In this document: one piece after another, positions 1 through 7,592 of the stretch
Layout: each line of letters begins with the position of its first letter
How positions within the stretch are numbered: the first letter of the stretch is position 1
NCBI GenBank assembly: GCA_002403455.1
Contig: DHHV01000018.1
Span: 1-11,529 of the forward strand
Reading direction: 5' to 3'
Length of the DNA: 11,529 bases
Source of the DNA: Hyphomonadaceae bacterium UBA4763
GTDB lineage: Bacteria > Pseudomonadota > Alphaproteobacteria > Caulobacterales > Aquidulcibacteraceae
Position numbers and translations under genes: made by a program
The notes under the pieces: generated by a model
Seen by the model: only the letters and a program-made list of their open reading frames with translations
Told to the model about the DNA's origin: nothing
Databases searched by the model: none

Positions 1-90
1 GGCGGGGGGGGGGGGGGGCCCCCCTCTCCCCCCCCCCCCGCCCCCCCTTTCCCTTTTCTCCCCGCGGGCCCCGCCCCCCGCGCCGGGGAG
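1..90. other. Homopolymer G/C contig-end sequence, probable artefact
   Basis: This stretch is a run of G followed by long runs of C broken by a few T and G bases. It has no resemblance to the codon pattern of the smc gene that begins immediately after it. The frame happens to stay open but would encode almost only Gly, Pro and Arg, which no Smc protein has at this place. I read it as low-quality sequence at a contig end rather than biology. Confidence 0.8.
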
Positions 91-795
91 GTGTGGGGGA
101 CAAAAGCCGATCTGCCGCTGGCCGAAGCGCGCGCACGGCTCGACCGCTTGCGGCGCGAGCGCGACGGGCTAGGCGCGGTGAATTTGCGGGCCGATGAGGA
201 GGCGAGCATTCTGGCCGAAAAGCGCGCGACGCTCGACGCCGATCGCGCCGATCTGACCGCCGCCATCGCCAAATTGCGCCGGGCAATTGGCGAGTTGAAT
301 TCTGAGGCGCGCGAGCGGCTGGGGGCGGCCTTTACGATCGTCAACGGGCATTTCCAGGCGCTGTTTGCGACCTTGTTCGACGGCGGCCAGGCCGAATTGC
401 GGCTGGTCGGCGAAGACGATCCGCTCTCTTGTGGCCTGGAGATTTTCGCCTGCCCGCCCGGGAAACGGCTGTCGACCTTGTCGCTGATGTCGGGCGGCGA
501 GCAGGCGCTGACCGCCAGCGCGTTGATTTTCGCGGTGTTCTTGTCCAATCCTGCCCCGGTCTGCGTGCTGGATGAGGTCGATGCGCCGCTCGATGACGCC
601 AATGTCGCGCGCTATTGTCTGTTGCTGGAGGAGATGAAGCGCCTGACCGGCACGCGGTTCCTCGCCATCACCCACAACCCGGTCACCATGTCGCGCATGG
701 ATCGGCTTTATGGCGTAACGATGCGCGAACGCGGCGTCTCAACGCTCGTTTCGGTGCAATTGGCCGAGGCCGAGGCGCTGGTCGCAACGGCGTGA
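91..795 (+). CDS. smc: Chromosome segregation protein Smc, C-terminal part (5' truncated)
   Basis: This is the C-terminal ~234 residues of Smc, the ATPase of the condensin complex (with ScpA and ScpB) that compacts and segregates the chromosome. It holds the end of the coiled coil (about residues 10-75 of this fragment, with the conserved LGAVNLRADEE segment) and the C-terminal half of the ABC ATPase head. The ABC signature SGGEQ is at 134-138, Walker B VCVLDEVD at 157-164, the D-loop APLDD just after it, and the H-loop ITHN at 193-196. Full Smc proteins have about 1,150 residues, so the N-terminal head with Walker A, the hinge and most of the coil lie before the window. The GTG at 91 is not the real start; it is only the first start-like codon after the corrupted contig end. 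The TGA stop at 793-795 is normal, so the gene is cut by the assembly and not decayed. Confidence 0.95.
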   Translation: MWGTKADLPLAEARARLDRLRRERDGLGAVNLRADEEASILAEKRATLDADRADLTAAIAKLRRAIGELNSEARERLGAAFTIVNGHFQALFATLFDGGQAELRLVGEDDPLSCGLEIFACPPGKRLSTLSLMSGGEQALTASALIFAVFLSNPAPVCVLDEVDAPLDDANVARYCLLLEEMKRLTGTRFLAITHNPVTMSRMDRLYGVTMRERGVSTLVSVQLAEAEALVATA

Positions 796-807
796 AGGGG
801 GGATACG

Positions 808-848
808 CGATCAAGCGTCGTCATCACCGCCTCAACCCTGCTTGATCG
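808..848 (+). other. Stem-loop just after smc
   Basis: CGATCAAGC (808-816) and GCTTGATCG (840-848) are perfect 9-bp inverted repeats with a 23-nt loop, starting 13 bp after the smc stop. No T-run follows, so it is not a classical intrinsic terminator. It could be a Rho-assisted 3' end, an mRNA-stabilising hairpin or chance. Confidence 0.35.
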
Positions 849-893
849 GCGCGGGCAACACGGTCATCACATCCACCGAAGGAGAAACACGCC

Positions 894-1445
894 ATGCCTG
901 CATCGACAGGGTTGCGCGTCGACTTTGGGGCGGCGCGCGCAAGCGCCAAGGCCATGCAAAAAGCTTTGGTCGACAAATGGAGGGATGAAGGTCCCAAAAC
1001 GCGGGTTACGCTCGATCTGCCAGAGGAGATCTGGGACCGGGCGCTTTGCCATGCTGGCGGCGATGAGCGGGCGGCGCGCCGGGCGCTGGTCGAGGTGCTG
1101 CTGCATGATCTGGCGGCCGATGACATATGCCGCGAAGACATCTACGAAGAATATGATCCCTCGGACGCCATCGATCGCCGAAACCTCAATGATGCGATCC
1201 GGTCTGGCGCCAGCCACATCCGACTTGCCCCGTCACTTCTGGATCGGGGCGCGGAGATCGCTGCGATCATCGAACAAACCGTGCGTTCCATCCATCTGGG
1301 CCCCGAGCACAGTTACGGCGTTGTTTGGATAGAGGCCGTCGGCACTGTTACGTGGCGGATCGAATGCGAAGAGGCGGACCGCTTTTGCTTGGGCGGGGCG
1401 GTGCTGGTGATTGCAGCAGAGGACGCGTCGGCGTCGCCGTTCTAG
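894..1445 (+). CDS. Hypothetical acidic protein, 183 aa
   Basis: I do not recognise the family. The start is well supported: AAGGAG at 879-884 lies nine bases before the ATG, and codon use resembles the neighbours. The protein is acidic and predicted soluble, with no signal peptide or membrane segment. Residues ~36-48 (TRVTLDLPEEIWD) followed by a helical ERAARRALVEVLLHDL segment faintly recall the strand-helix-helix order of ribbon-helix-helix proteins, but the match is too weak to assign. The middle (~80-95) is rich in Asp and Glu, and the C-terminal third alternates hydrophobic residues (GVVWIEAVGTVTWRIE) like a beta sheet. It lies about 100 bp after smc on the same strand and converges on tRNA-His. 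It is probably a real gene, since it has a good ribosome binding site and a complete frame, but its function is unknown. Confidence 0.75.
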   Translation: MPASTGLRVDFGAARASAKAMQKALVDKWRDEGPKTRVTLDLPEEIWDRALCHAGGDERAARRALVEVLLHDLAADDICREDIYEEYDPSDAIDRRNLNDAIRSGASHIRLAPSLLDRGAEIAAIIEQTVRSIHLGPEHSYGVVWIEAVGTVTWRIECEEADRFCLGGAVLVIAAEDASASPF

Positions 1446-1474
1446 CGGGAGGCGAACCAAGGGCTGATGGCAAG

Positions 1475-1489
1475 CTGGCAAATTGCCAG
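1475..1489. repeat. Short perfect palindrome between converging genes
   Basis: CTGGCAA A TTGCCAG is a 7-bp perfect inverted repeat around one central base. It lies between the hypothetical gene and the 3' end of tRNA-His. It could fold as a 5-bp hairpin in either transcript and so serve as a weak bidirectional 3' end, but neither strand has a following T-run. A protein-binding dyad or chance are alternatives. Confidence 0.3.
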
Positions 1490-1518
1490 AAGCACGGCAA
1501 ACAATCGGACTGAAATAA

Positions 1519-1595
1519 TGGTACCGCCTGGTGGTCTCGAACCACCGACCTCCAGAGCCACAATCTGGCGCTCTAACCAACTGAGCTAAGGCGGC
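1519..1595 (-). tRNA. tRNA-His (GTG anticodon)
   Basis: The minus strand folds into a complete 77-nt cloverleaf with an encoded CCA. The acceptor arms are GCCGCCT and AGGCGGT. The D arm is GCTC/GAGC around AGTTGGTTA. The anticodon arm is CCAGA/TCTGG with loop TTGTGGC, giving anticodon GTG, which reads the His codons CAC and CAU. The T arm is GGTGG/CCACC with loop TTCGAGA. The discriminator is A73, the first pair is G1-U72, and the encoded base before G1 is A, not G. Most bacterial tRNA-His have an extra G at -1 opposite C73. Its absence together with A73 is the known alphaproteobacterial exception, and there the HisRS is known to have changed its recognition to match. The gene lies about 75 bp after the ispG stop on the same strand. 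Confidence 0.97.
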
Positions 1596-1631
1596 TTACA
1601 TCCCATGTGGCGCAACGCGCCGGGGACCGAG

Positions 1632-1660
1632 CCTATAAGCCGCGCGCCGGGTCAATGCAA
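1632..1660 (-). promoter_or_regulatory. Candidate tRNA-His promoter
   Basis: On the minus strand, TTGCAT (1660-1655) and TATAGG (1637-1632) are separated by 17 bp, with a GC-rich stretch after the -10, as is common at stringently controlled stable-RNA promoters. Transcription would start near 1625, about 30 nt before the tRNA. The hexamers are imperfect, so cotranscription from ispG remains possible. Confidence 0.35.
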
Positions 1661-1670
1661 CAGGGGCGGT

Positions 1671-2819
1671 TTATTCGGCGACTTGCGGCGCGGCGGCGAC
1701 TTCTGCGGCCTCGCGGGCGGCTTTCATTTCGGCGGCGCGTTTTTCGACCAGCATGGCGATGTGCTCGACCATCTCGTCATTATTAACATTGTGATCCGGC
1801 TTGCCGGCGATGTACATTTTTCCCGCGCCCTTGCCGCCGCCGGTAAAGCCAAGATCGGTGAACAACGCTTCGCCCGGGCCGTTGACGACGCAGCCGATGA
1901 TCGACAGCGAAATCGGCTCGGACACGGTCTCCAGGCGCTTTTCGAGCTTTTCGACCGTGCGGATCACGTCAAAGCCTTGCCGCGCGCAAGACGGGCAAGC
2001 GATGATATTGACCCCACGGGTGCGCAGGCCGAGCGATTTCAGAATATCGAATCCGACTTTGATCTCTTCTTCCGGTTCGGCCGCCAGCGAGACGCGGATG
2101 GTGTCGCCGATCCCCGCCCACAGCAAGGACCCGAGCCCGATCGCGCTTTTGACCGTGCCGGTGCGCAAAGGACCGGCTTCGGTAATGCCCAAATGCAGCG
2201 GGCAATCGATCGCATCGGCGAGCAATTGATAGGCCGCCACCGACAAGAAAACGTCTGAGGCTTTTACTGAAATCTTGAATTCGTGGAAGTCATTGTCCTG
2301 CAAAATTTTGGCGTGGTCGAGCGCGCTTTCCAGCATCGCTTCGGGGCAGGGTTCGCCATATTTTTCGAGCAGGTCTTGCTCCAGCGAGCCGGCATTCACC
2401 CCGATCCGCATCGAACAGCCATGATCCTTGGCCGCTTGGATGACATCGCGGACGCGATCGGCTGAGCCGATATTGCCCGGATTGATCCGCAAGCACGCCG
2501 CGCCGGCTTTGGCCGATTCGATGCCGCGCTTGTAATGGAAGTGGATGTCGGCGACCAACGGCACTTTGGCGGCCTTGGCGATGTGTTTGAAGGCGGCGGT
2601 CGATTCTTCGTCGGGGCATGAGACGCGGACAATGTCGGCGCCCGCCTCTTCCAGGCGGCGGATTTGGTCGATCGTCGCGCCGACATCCGGCGTCGGCGTG
2701 TTGGTCATCGATTGCACCGAGATCGGCGCATCGCCGCCGACTTCAACCGTGCCGACGCGGATCTTGCGGCTTTTGCGCCGTTCGATCGTCCGCCAGGGGC
2801 GCACATGTTCGAGGGCCAT
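1671..2819 (-). CDS. ispG: 4-hydroxy-3-methylbut-2-en-1-yl diphosphate synthase (IspG/GcpE)
   Basis: IspG is the penultimate enzyme of the MEP (non-mevalonate) isoprenoid pathway. It reductively opens MEcPP to HMBPP using a [4Fe-4S] cluster fed by flavodoxin or ferredoxin. The 382-residue protein has the N-terminal TIM barrel (about 10-265; visible motifs SVQSMTNT, ADIHFHY, LRINPGNIG, RIGVNAGSLE) and the C-terminal cluster domain. The ligands Cys275 and Cys278 (CPSC), Cys310 (SIIGCVVNGPGE) and Glu317 are all present. The frame is open 16 codons upstream, but I chose the ATG at 2819 because GGAG lies six bases before it and the family begins around MALEHVRPWR. It lies 144 bp after the RodZ-like gene, so it may be cotranscribed with it or have its own promoter. 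The C-terminal ~30 residues form a charged, Ala-rich tail that is probably not catalytic. Confidence 0.97.
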   Translation of the reverse strand: MALEHVRPWRTIERRKSRKIRVGTVEVGGDAPISVQSMTNTPTPDVGATIDQIRRLEEAGADIVRVSCPDEESTAAFKHIAKAAKVPLVADIHFHYKRGIESAKAGAACLRINPGNIGSADRVRDVIQAAKDHGCSMRIGVNAGSLEQDLLEKYGEPCPEAMLESALDHAKILQDNDFHEFKISVKASDVFLSVAAYQLLADAIDCPLHLGITEAGPLRTGTVKSAIGLGSLLWAGIGDTIRVSLAAEPEEEIKVGFDILKSLGLRTRGVNIIACPSCARQGFDVIRTVEKLEKRLETVSEPISLSIIGCVVNGPGEALFTDLGFTGGGKGAGKMYIAGKPDHNVNNDEMVEHIAMLVEKRAAEMKAAREAAEVAAAPQVAE

Positions 2820-2825
2820 TGGGGT

Positions 2826-2829
2826 CTCC
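2826..2829 (-). promoter_or_regulatory. Ribosome binding site fixing the ispG start
   Basis: GGAG on the minus strand lies six bases before the ATG at 2819. It overlaps an in-frame upstream ATG (2831-2829), which has no comparable site of its own, so it favours the shorter IspG. Confidence 0.6.
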
Positions 2830-2963
2830 ATTTTCGGCGTGACGTGACGCGCGCTGATGCGCGACAAAATTATTCCGTGCTGGCGGTAAATCGAAGCGGG
2901 GCGACGGTCAAGCGCAGGCGAATGCGTGTTGACAGCGGTTTATGGTCGCGTGCGCTGTGTTGT

Positions 2964-3926
2964 TTATAGAGCGGGGCTGGTTTCTGTCTGCGCGGCCTGC
3001 GCAGCGGCGCTGGCGTCCTGTTGGCGCGCGATCGCTTCATCGACACGCCAATTGATCACGGGCGCGCCCGCCGTCCCGAGCGGACCGGTTTCGGCGCCAT
3101 TGATGATCACGGTGAAGGCGCCGCCGTCTTGGGCATGCAATGTCCAGCCGGCAAAGGCTTGCGCGGTATAAAACTCGCCAGCTTGCAGCCGCCGCGACAA
3201 AAAAATCGTACCATCGGCGCCGCGCACTTCGAGCCAGGCGGGCCGGATCGCCAGCACGGCCAGAACGGGCGACGGAACAAAGGGCGCATCCAGCTCTACA
3301 GCTTGATGGTTGAATGCTGACGGGGCGGCGATCAAGTGCACATTGTTCGGCGCGGCCCTCGGCTGCCCCGCCAGCAACGCGGCAATTCCGAGCGCAGACG
3401 CACCGACCGCCCCAACCAGCGCAGAGATCACCAAAGGTTTCGGTATTAAACCCACTGCCTTGACGGCTTCTCGCTCGGCCGCTGCCGCTTCGTGCGGTTT
3501 CGGAGCGCGTAGGGACGCTAATTCCGCCTCAAGCCGGGCGCCCATCACGCTGTGGTCAAGGCCGAGAAACGCGCAATAAGATTTTGCGTAACCGGCAGCG
3601 TAAGCAATGGAAGGCAACCCATTCCACTGCATTTCCTCGAGACTTTCCAGAACAGGAACGGACAAACGCGTAGCCGTTGCGATTTCTGTGAGGGGCACAC
3701 CGGACGCAGCGCGGGCCGTCTTCAAAATGTCGCCGAATCGCTGTTCGTACACGGTGGCGTCGAGAATCAATCGCACGCGCCGACGCAATGTGATCTGTGA
3801 AACTGGCGCTTCTCGTACAGACGGTGGGTCGACGATACGAAGATGGCTTCGTGCGCCACCTGTATCATCGCCACTCACGTTGGCCGATGCACTATGCTGG
3901 AACGCTGGATCGCCGCTTTCGATCAT
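2964..3926 (-). CDS. RodZ-like membrane protein: helix-turn-helix, one TM segment, DUF4115-type C-terminus
   Basis: The domain order is that of RodZ, which ties the MreB cytoskeleton to the cell-wall elongation machinery. Counting from the ATG at 3926, an N-terminal disordered stretch (~1-55) is followed by a RodZ-type HTH (~60-125; RFGDILKTARAASGVPLTEI, then LPSIAYAAGYAKSYCAFLGLD). A positively flanked membrane helix (~164-186, VISALVGAVGASALGIAALL) comes next, then a periplasmic beta domain (~225-295) with the DUF4115-like PAWLEVRGADGTIFLSRRLQAGE. The ~320 residues fit RodZ (E. coli 337). A TTG at 3968 would add 14 residues; neither start has a good ribosome binding site. A TTGCAA hexamer at 3985-3980 upstream could be a weak -35, in which case the ATG is the likelier start. 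It lies 79 bp after ptsP and 144 bp before ispG, all on one strand. The assignment to the family is firm; the shape-determining role is inferred, because HTH/DUF4115 proteins in alphaproteobacteria are diverse. Confidence 0.85.
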   Translation of the reverse strand: MIESGDPAFQHSASANVSGDDTGGARSHLRIVDPPSVREAPVSQITLRRRVRLILDATVYEQRFGDILKTARAASGVPLTEIATATRLSVPVLESLEEMQWNGLPSIAYAAGYAKSYCAFLGLDHSVMGARLEAELASLRAPKPHEAAAAEREAVKAVGLIPKPLVISALVGAVGASALGIAALLAGQPRAAPNNVHLIAAPSAFNHQAVELDAPFVPSPVLAVLAIRPAWLEVRGADGTIFLSRRLQAGEFYTAQAFAGWTLHAQDGGAFTVIINGAETGPLGTAGAPVINWRVDEAIARQQDASAAAQAAQTETSPAL

Positions 3927-4005
3927 GGTACGCCCAAACGCCTCGTTACGATCTCGTAGTAAGATCAAGCTTTAATGTTTGCAATCCGTTAATTTGCATG
4001 GCGAG

Positions 4006-6330
4006 TTACGGAAATTGCTTAGATTTCCGCCGCGGTAAGGTAAACTCTTGCGCGTCGATGCAAAATTCATGCGCAAGCGCGCGCGCATCGAAGTCCGGTT
4101 GGGCCATCGCTGCGTCGATGGCCGCCGCGAGCGCCTTCAGCCGCGCCGATCGCAGCGCGCGGCGGACCGGCCCGACGCCAGCTGGGGCCATGGAAAGACG
4201 GCGAAAGCCCAACGCGGCGAGGATCACCGCGTCCAGCGGCTTCCCCGCCGCTTCCCCGCACAAGGACAAAGGTAAATTGTAATCCGCTGTATTGCGCAAA
4301 ATCATCTGCAAAAAGCGAATTCCCGGCAATGATAACAAGTCATACCGTTCCGACGTCAATGGATTATTTCGATCGGCGGCAAAGAAATATTGCGCCAGAT
4401 CATTCGATCCGATCGAGACAAAATCGATCGACGCCGCAAGTTCTGGCAAAACAAACGCTGCTGCCGGAGTCTCAATCATCGCCCCAATCCGCACCTGGCG
4501 CGGCCGCGGGCGATCGCGCCGCTGCGCCATCTCGATCTCGCGCAGGATCAGGGCGCGGGCCGCCGCTGCCTCTGAGGCTGTCGCGACCAGCGGCAACATG
4601 ATGCGCAAGATTTTGCCGGCGCTCGCCTCGATCAACGCCCGGACCTGGTAGCGGAGCAAGGCTGGCCTATCGAGCGACACCCGAATGGCGCGCCATCCCA
4701 AAGCGGGATTTTCCTCGCGGCCATGTCCCAAATAGGGAAGACCCTTGTCGCCGCCGACATCGAGCGTGCGAAACACCACCGGCCGCTCTCCGGCCGCCGC
4801 CAAGGCCTTGGCGTATAACGCCGTTTGAGCGGCTTTGCTGGGCAGGGTGTCGGACACGAGAAACTGAAACTCGGTGCGAAACAGCCCGATGCCGGCGGCG
4901 CCGGTCGCATCGAGCGCCTTCAGGTCCGCCTCCAGCCCTGCATTGATCGATAATTCGATCTCAACGCCATCAAGCGAGATCGCCGGCAGGTCTTTTTCCC
5001 GCGCATAATCGGCTTGCTGGGCGGTCAGCGCCTGCGCCAATGAGCGGAAACTGGCAACCCGGTCGGGCTGCGGACGCACAAAGGCGTGGCCGGCCTCCGC
5101 ATCGATCAAGATCATGTCGCCCGGCTCGATCCGCGAGGCAAGGCCGGGAATGGCGCCCAACATCGGAATGCCGAGCGCCCGCGCCACAATCGCCGCATGC
5201 GAGGTCTTGGAGCCCTCCTCGACCAAGACGCCGCGCAAGGCATTCGGGTTGAGCTCCAACAGCGCCCCCGCCCCCAGATTGCGGGCGATCAAAATGCAAT
5301 CGCTTTCGCCGGCGAGATCCTGGGCCTTCACCCCGGTCAAGGCTCGCATCAGCCGGTTATCGAGTTCTTCGAGATCGTGCAGCCTCTCGCGCAAATAGGG
5401 ATCGCGGGTCTTGGCCATCCGGGCGCGGTGCTCGCTGCGGACGCGGGCGATCGCCGCTTCGCTGGTCAGGCCCTGACGGACCGCATCGGTCAATTGCGCT
5501 TTCCAGCGCCGATCCGCCGCCAGCAACCGCAAGGTCTCCAGGATTTCGCGCGACGGCGCGGCGATCCCCGTCTCGCGGCCCAAGAGCTCGTCGAATTCGC
5601 GCGATAATTGCGCCAGCGCGCCCTCCAGCCGGGTTTCTTCTTCGCCCGGATCGTCGCTCAGCAATTGGGCGGTCGCCGGCACGGGGTCGAGAAACACCGC
5701 TTTGCCGATCGCAAGACCGCCCGCAAAACTCACGCCCTCTAATTGATCGGGGCGGGAGAGTCGAAATTCCTCCGTCGCCGGATCAATGCCTTGGCCGGTG
5801 GCGGCTTCGGCGGCGATCGCCTCGGCCATCACCATGGCGATGACGTCGAGCGTGTCGACGTCATCCTCGCCATAATGGCGGACGGCGCTGTTTTGCACGA
5901 CGAGGACGCCGGTTAGGCGCCCATCGCGCAGCATGGGCACGCCGAGAAAGGTCGTGTACGGATCTTCGCCAGTCTCTGGCCGATAAGAGAATTTCGGGTG
6001 CTGGAACGCATCGGTCAGATTGACCGGGCGCGCCGTGCTGGCGACGACGCCGACGAGGCCTTCGCCGGGACGCATCAAGGTCGTATGGACGGCGCTTTGC
6101 GAGAGCCCGTGCGTGGCGAACAGCTCCATGACGCCATTGGCGCGCGCCAGGTAAATCGAGCAGACATCGGCCACCATGCTGGCGGCGACGAAACGCACAA
6201 CGCTGTTGAGCTTGTCCTGCAGCGCGCCGCTTTCGGCCATCAGCCGGCGCAAGCGACGCAAAAGCGCCCGCGCGCCGCTCTGCGCGCCGGTAGGGCTCAA
6301 GCCCCCCAAAGGCGGCGGATCATGGGTCAC
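4006..6330 (-). CDS. ptsP: Phosphoenolpyruvate-protein phosphotransferase PtsP (enzyme I-Ntr)
   Basis: EI(Ntr) autophosphorylates with PEP and passes phosphate to NPr and then EIIA(Ntr), a regulatory chain that reports nitrogen status and does not import sugar. The 774 residues hold an N-terminal GAF domain (~22-170), the PEP-utiliser N-terminal helical region (~200-325), the swivelling phosphohistidine domain with active His378 (SKTSHAAIVARALG), and the C-terminal PEP-binding barrel (~450-735). In the barrel are Arg485 (GLFRTEF), Arg521 (FRTLDVGGDKG), Glu620 (IETPAA), Asn643-Asp644 (GSNDLAQY) and Cys691 (LCGEAAG). All catalytic residues expected from enzyme I are present. In related alphaproteobacteria the GAF domain binds glutamine to set phosphorylation. 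The start is GTG at 6330, weakly preceded by AGAAG. It begins 14 bp after the lysC stop, so lysC-ptsP is an operon linking aspartate-family synthesis with nitrogen signalling. Confidence 0.96.
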   Translation of the reverse strand: MTHDPPPLGGLSPTGAQSGARALLRRLRRLMAESGALQDKLNSVVRFVAASMVADVCSIYLARANGVMELFATHGLSQSAVHTTLMRPGEGLVGVVASTARPVNLTDAFQHPKFSYRPETGEDPYTTFLGVPMLRDGRLTGVLVVQNSAVRHYGEDDVDTLDVIAMVMAEAIAAEAATGQGIDPATEEFRLSRPDQLEGVSFAGGLAIGKAVFLDPVPATAQLLSDDPGEEETRLEGALAQLSREFDELLGRETGIAAPSREILETLRLLAADRRWKAQLTDAVRQGLTSEAAIARVRSEHRARMAKTRDPYLRERLHDLEELDNRLMRALTGVKAQDLAGESDCILIARNLGAGALLELNPNALRGVLVEEGSKTSHAAIVARALGIPMLGAIPGLASRIEPGDMILIDAEAGHAFVRPQPDRVASFRSLAQALTAQQADYAREKDLPAISLDGVEIELSINAGLEADLKALDATGAAGIGLFRTEFQFLVSDTLPSKAAQTALYAKALAAAGERPVVFRTLDVGGDKGLPYLGHGREENPALGWRAIRVSLDRPALLRYQVRALIEASAGKILRIMLPLVATASEAAAARALILREIEMAQRRDRPRPRQVRIGAMIETPAAAFVLPELAASIDFVSIGSNDLAQYFFAADRNNPLTSERYDLLSLPGIRFLQMILRNTADYNLPLSLCGEAAGKPLDAVILAALGFRRLSMAPAGVGPVRRALRSARLKALAAAIDAAMAQPDFDARALAHEFCIDAQEFTLPRRKSKQFP

Positions 6331-6344
6331 AGACGCGGCAACTT

Positions 6345-7592
6345 CTAGCCATTCTCCAAGCCATAGGCGTTGTGTAGCGCCCGCACCGCCAATTCGGTAT
6401 ATTGACTGTCAACAAGCACGCTGGTTTTGATCTCGGAGGTCGAGATCGCTTCGATGTTAATGCCCTTGGCGGCCAGCGCTTTGAACATGGCGTAGGCAAC
6501 GCCCGCATGGCTGCGCATGCCGACCCCAATCACCGAGACCTTGGCGACGTCGCGGCGCACGTCGATCGCGTCGAACTCCAATTCGGCCTGGCGCGGCTGC
6601 AAGGCGGCGACCGCCTTGTCTGCGTCGTTCTCGGCGACCGTGAACAACAGATTGGCCGTGCCCGGTTGGCGCGATTGGCTTTGGACGATCATGTCGACAT
6701 TGATATTAGCTTCGGCCAACAGGCCAAAGACGCGGGCGGCTCGGCCTGGCTCGTCTTTCAAGCCCAGAATGGTGACACGGGCCTCATCGCGGCTATAAGC
6801 GACGGCGCTGACAACGTGTTTTTCCACGATTTGATCCTCAGAACAGACAAGCGTGCCGGGTTGATCATGTCCCGGTTCAACAAAGCTCGACAAGACGCGC
6901 ACGGGCACGCCCCAATTCATCGCCATCTCGACTGACCGGGTTTGCAGCACCTTGGCGCCGAGCGAGGCCATTTCGAGCATTTCCTCATAGGAAATCCGAG
7001 CGATGCGGCGGGCTTTCGGGACGATGCGCGGATCGGTCGTATAAACACCGTCAACGTCGGTGTAGATGTCGCAGCGGGCCGCGCCGATAGCGGCGGCGAT
7101 GGCGACCGCGCTGGTGTCCGAGCCGCCCCGCCCCAAGGTCGAGACCCGCCCCTCCGGATCAACGCCTTGAAAGCCGGCGATGACGGCGATCTCGCCGCCC
7201 TCGATCGCCTGAATGAGTGCACTGCCGTCAATGTCGGTGATGCGGGCTTTGCTATGCGCGGAATCGGTGCGCACCGGCGCTTGCCAACCAAGCCAAGACC
7301 GCGCCCGCGCCCCATGCCGACGCAGCGCCAGCGCCAGCAACCCGGCGCTGACCTGCTCGCCGGCGGCGGCGATGACGTCATATTCATCGTCAAAAGCGGC
7401 GCCGATCAGCCCTTCGCCAGCTGCGCCGCGCGCCAGCGCCACGAGGCGATTGGTCTCGCCCGCCATCGCGGACACCACGACCGCGAGGCTGGTTCCGGGG
7501 CGGCGCTCGGCCAAAGTCAGCCGCGCGGCGCGATCGATCCGGTCGAGATCGCCCATCGAGGTGCCGCCAAATTTCAAAACGATGCGGGTCAT
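6345..7592 (-). CDS. lysC: Aspartate kinase (monofunctional)
   Basis: LysC phosphorylates aspartate to 4-phospho-aspartate, the first step towards lysine, diaminopimelate, threonine and methionine. The 415-residue protein has the kinase domain (~1-245) with KFGGTS (7-12), the AGEQVS active-site segment (Glu79), GRGGSDTSA (154-162) and YTDVDGVYTTDPR (177-189). Two ACT domains follow (~270-335 and ~350-410; VTILGLKDEPGRAARVFGLL and VSVIGVGMRSHAGVA), which bind the feedback inhibitors lysine and/or threonine. There is no homoserine dehydrogenase domain. The frame runs on far upstream, antisense to ubiG, but I chose the ATG at 7592 because the family begins MxRIVxKFGGTS. The site before it is weak (GAG about 12 nt upstream). 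It is divergent from ubiG and first in the lysC-ptsP operon. Confidence 0.96.
   Translation of the reverse strand: MTRIVLKFGGTSMGDLDRIDRAARLTLAERRPGTSLAVVVSAMAGETNRLVALARGAAGEGLIGAAFDDEYDVIAAAGEQVSAGLLALALRRHGARARSWLGWQAPVRTDSAHSKARITDIDGSALIQAIEGGEIAVIAGFQGVDPEGRVSTLGRGGSDTSAVAIAAAIGAARCDIYTDVDGVYTTDPRIVPKARRIARISYEEMLEMASLGAKVLQTRSVEMAMNWGVPVRVLSSFVEPGHDQPGTLVCSEDQIVEKHVVSAVAYSRDEARVTILGLKDEPGRAARVFGLLAEANINVDMIVQSQSRQPGTANLLFTVAENDADKAVAALQPRQAELEFDAIDVRRDVAKVSVIGVGMRSHAGVAYAMFKALAAKGINIEAISTSEIKTSVLVDSQYTELAVRALHNAYGLENG

Noticed and set aside
1469..1489. Sigma-54 promoter resemblance (TGGCAA...TTGC)
   Set aside because: The required GG-N10-GC spacing does not occur on the plus strand, and no gene starts downstream.
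1605..2258. 217-codon plus-strand frame over ispG
   Set aside because: It is antisense to a complete ispG and has low-complexity composition with no ribosome binding site.
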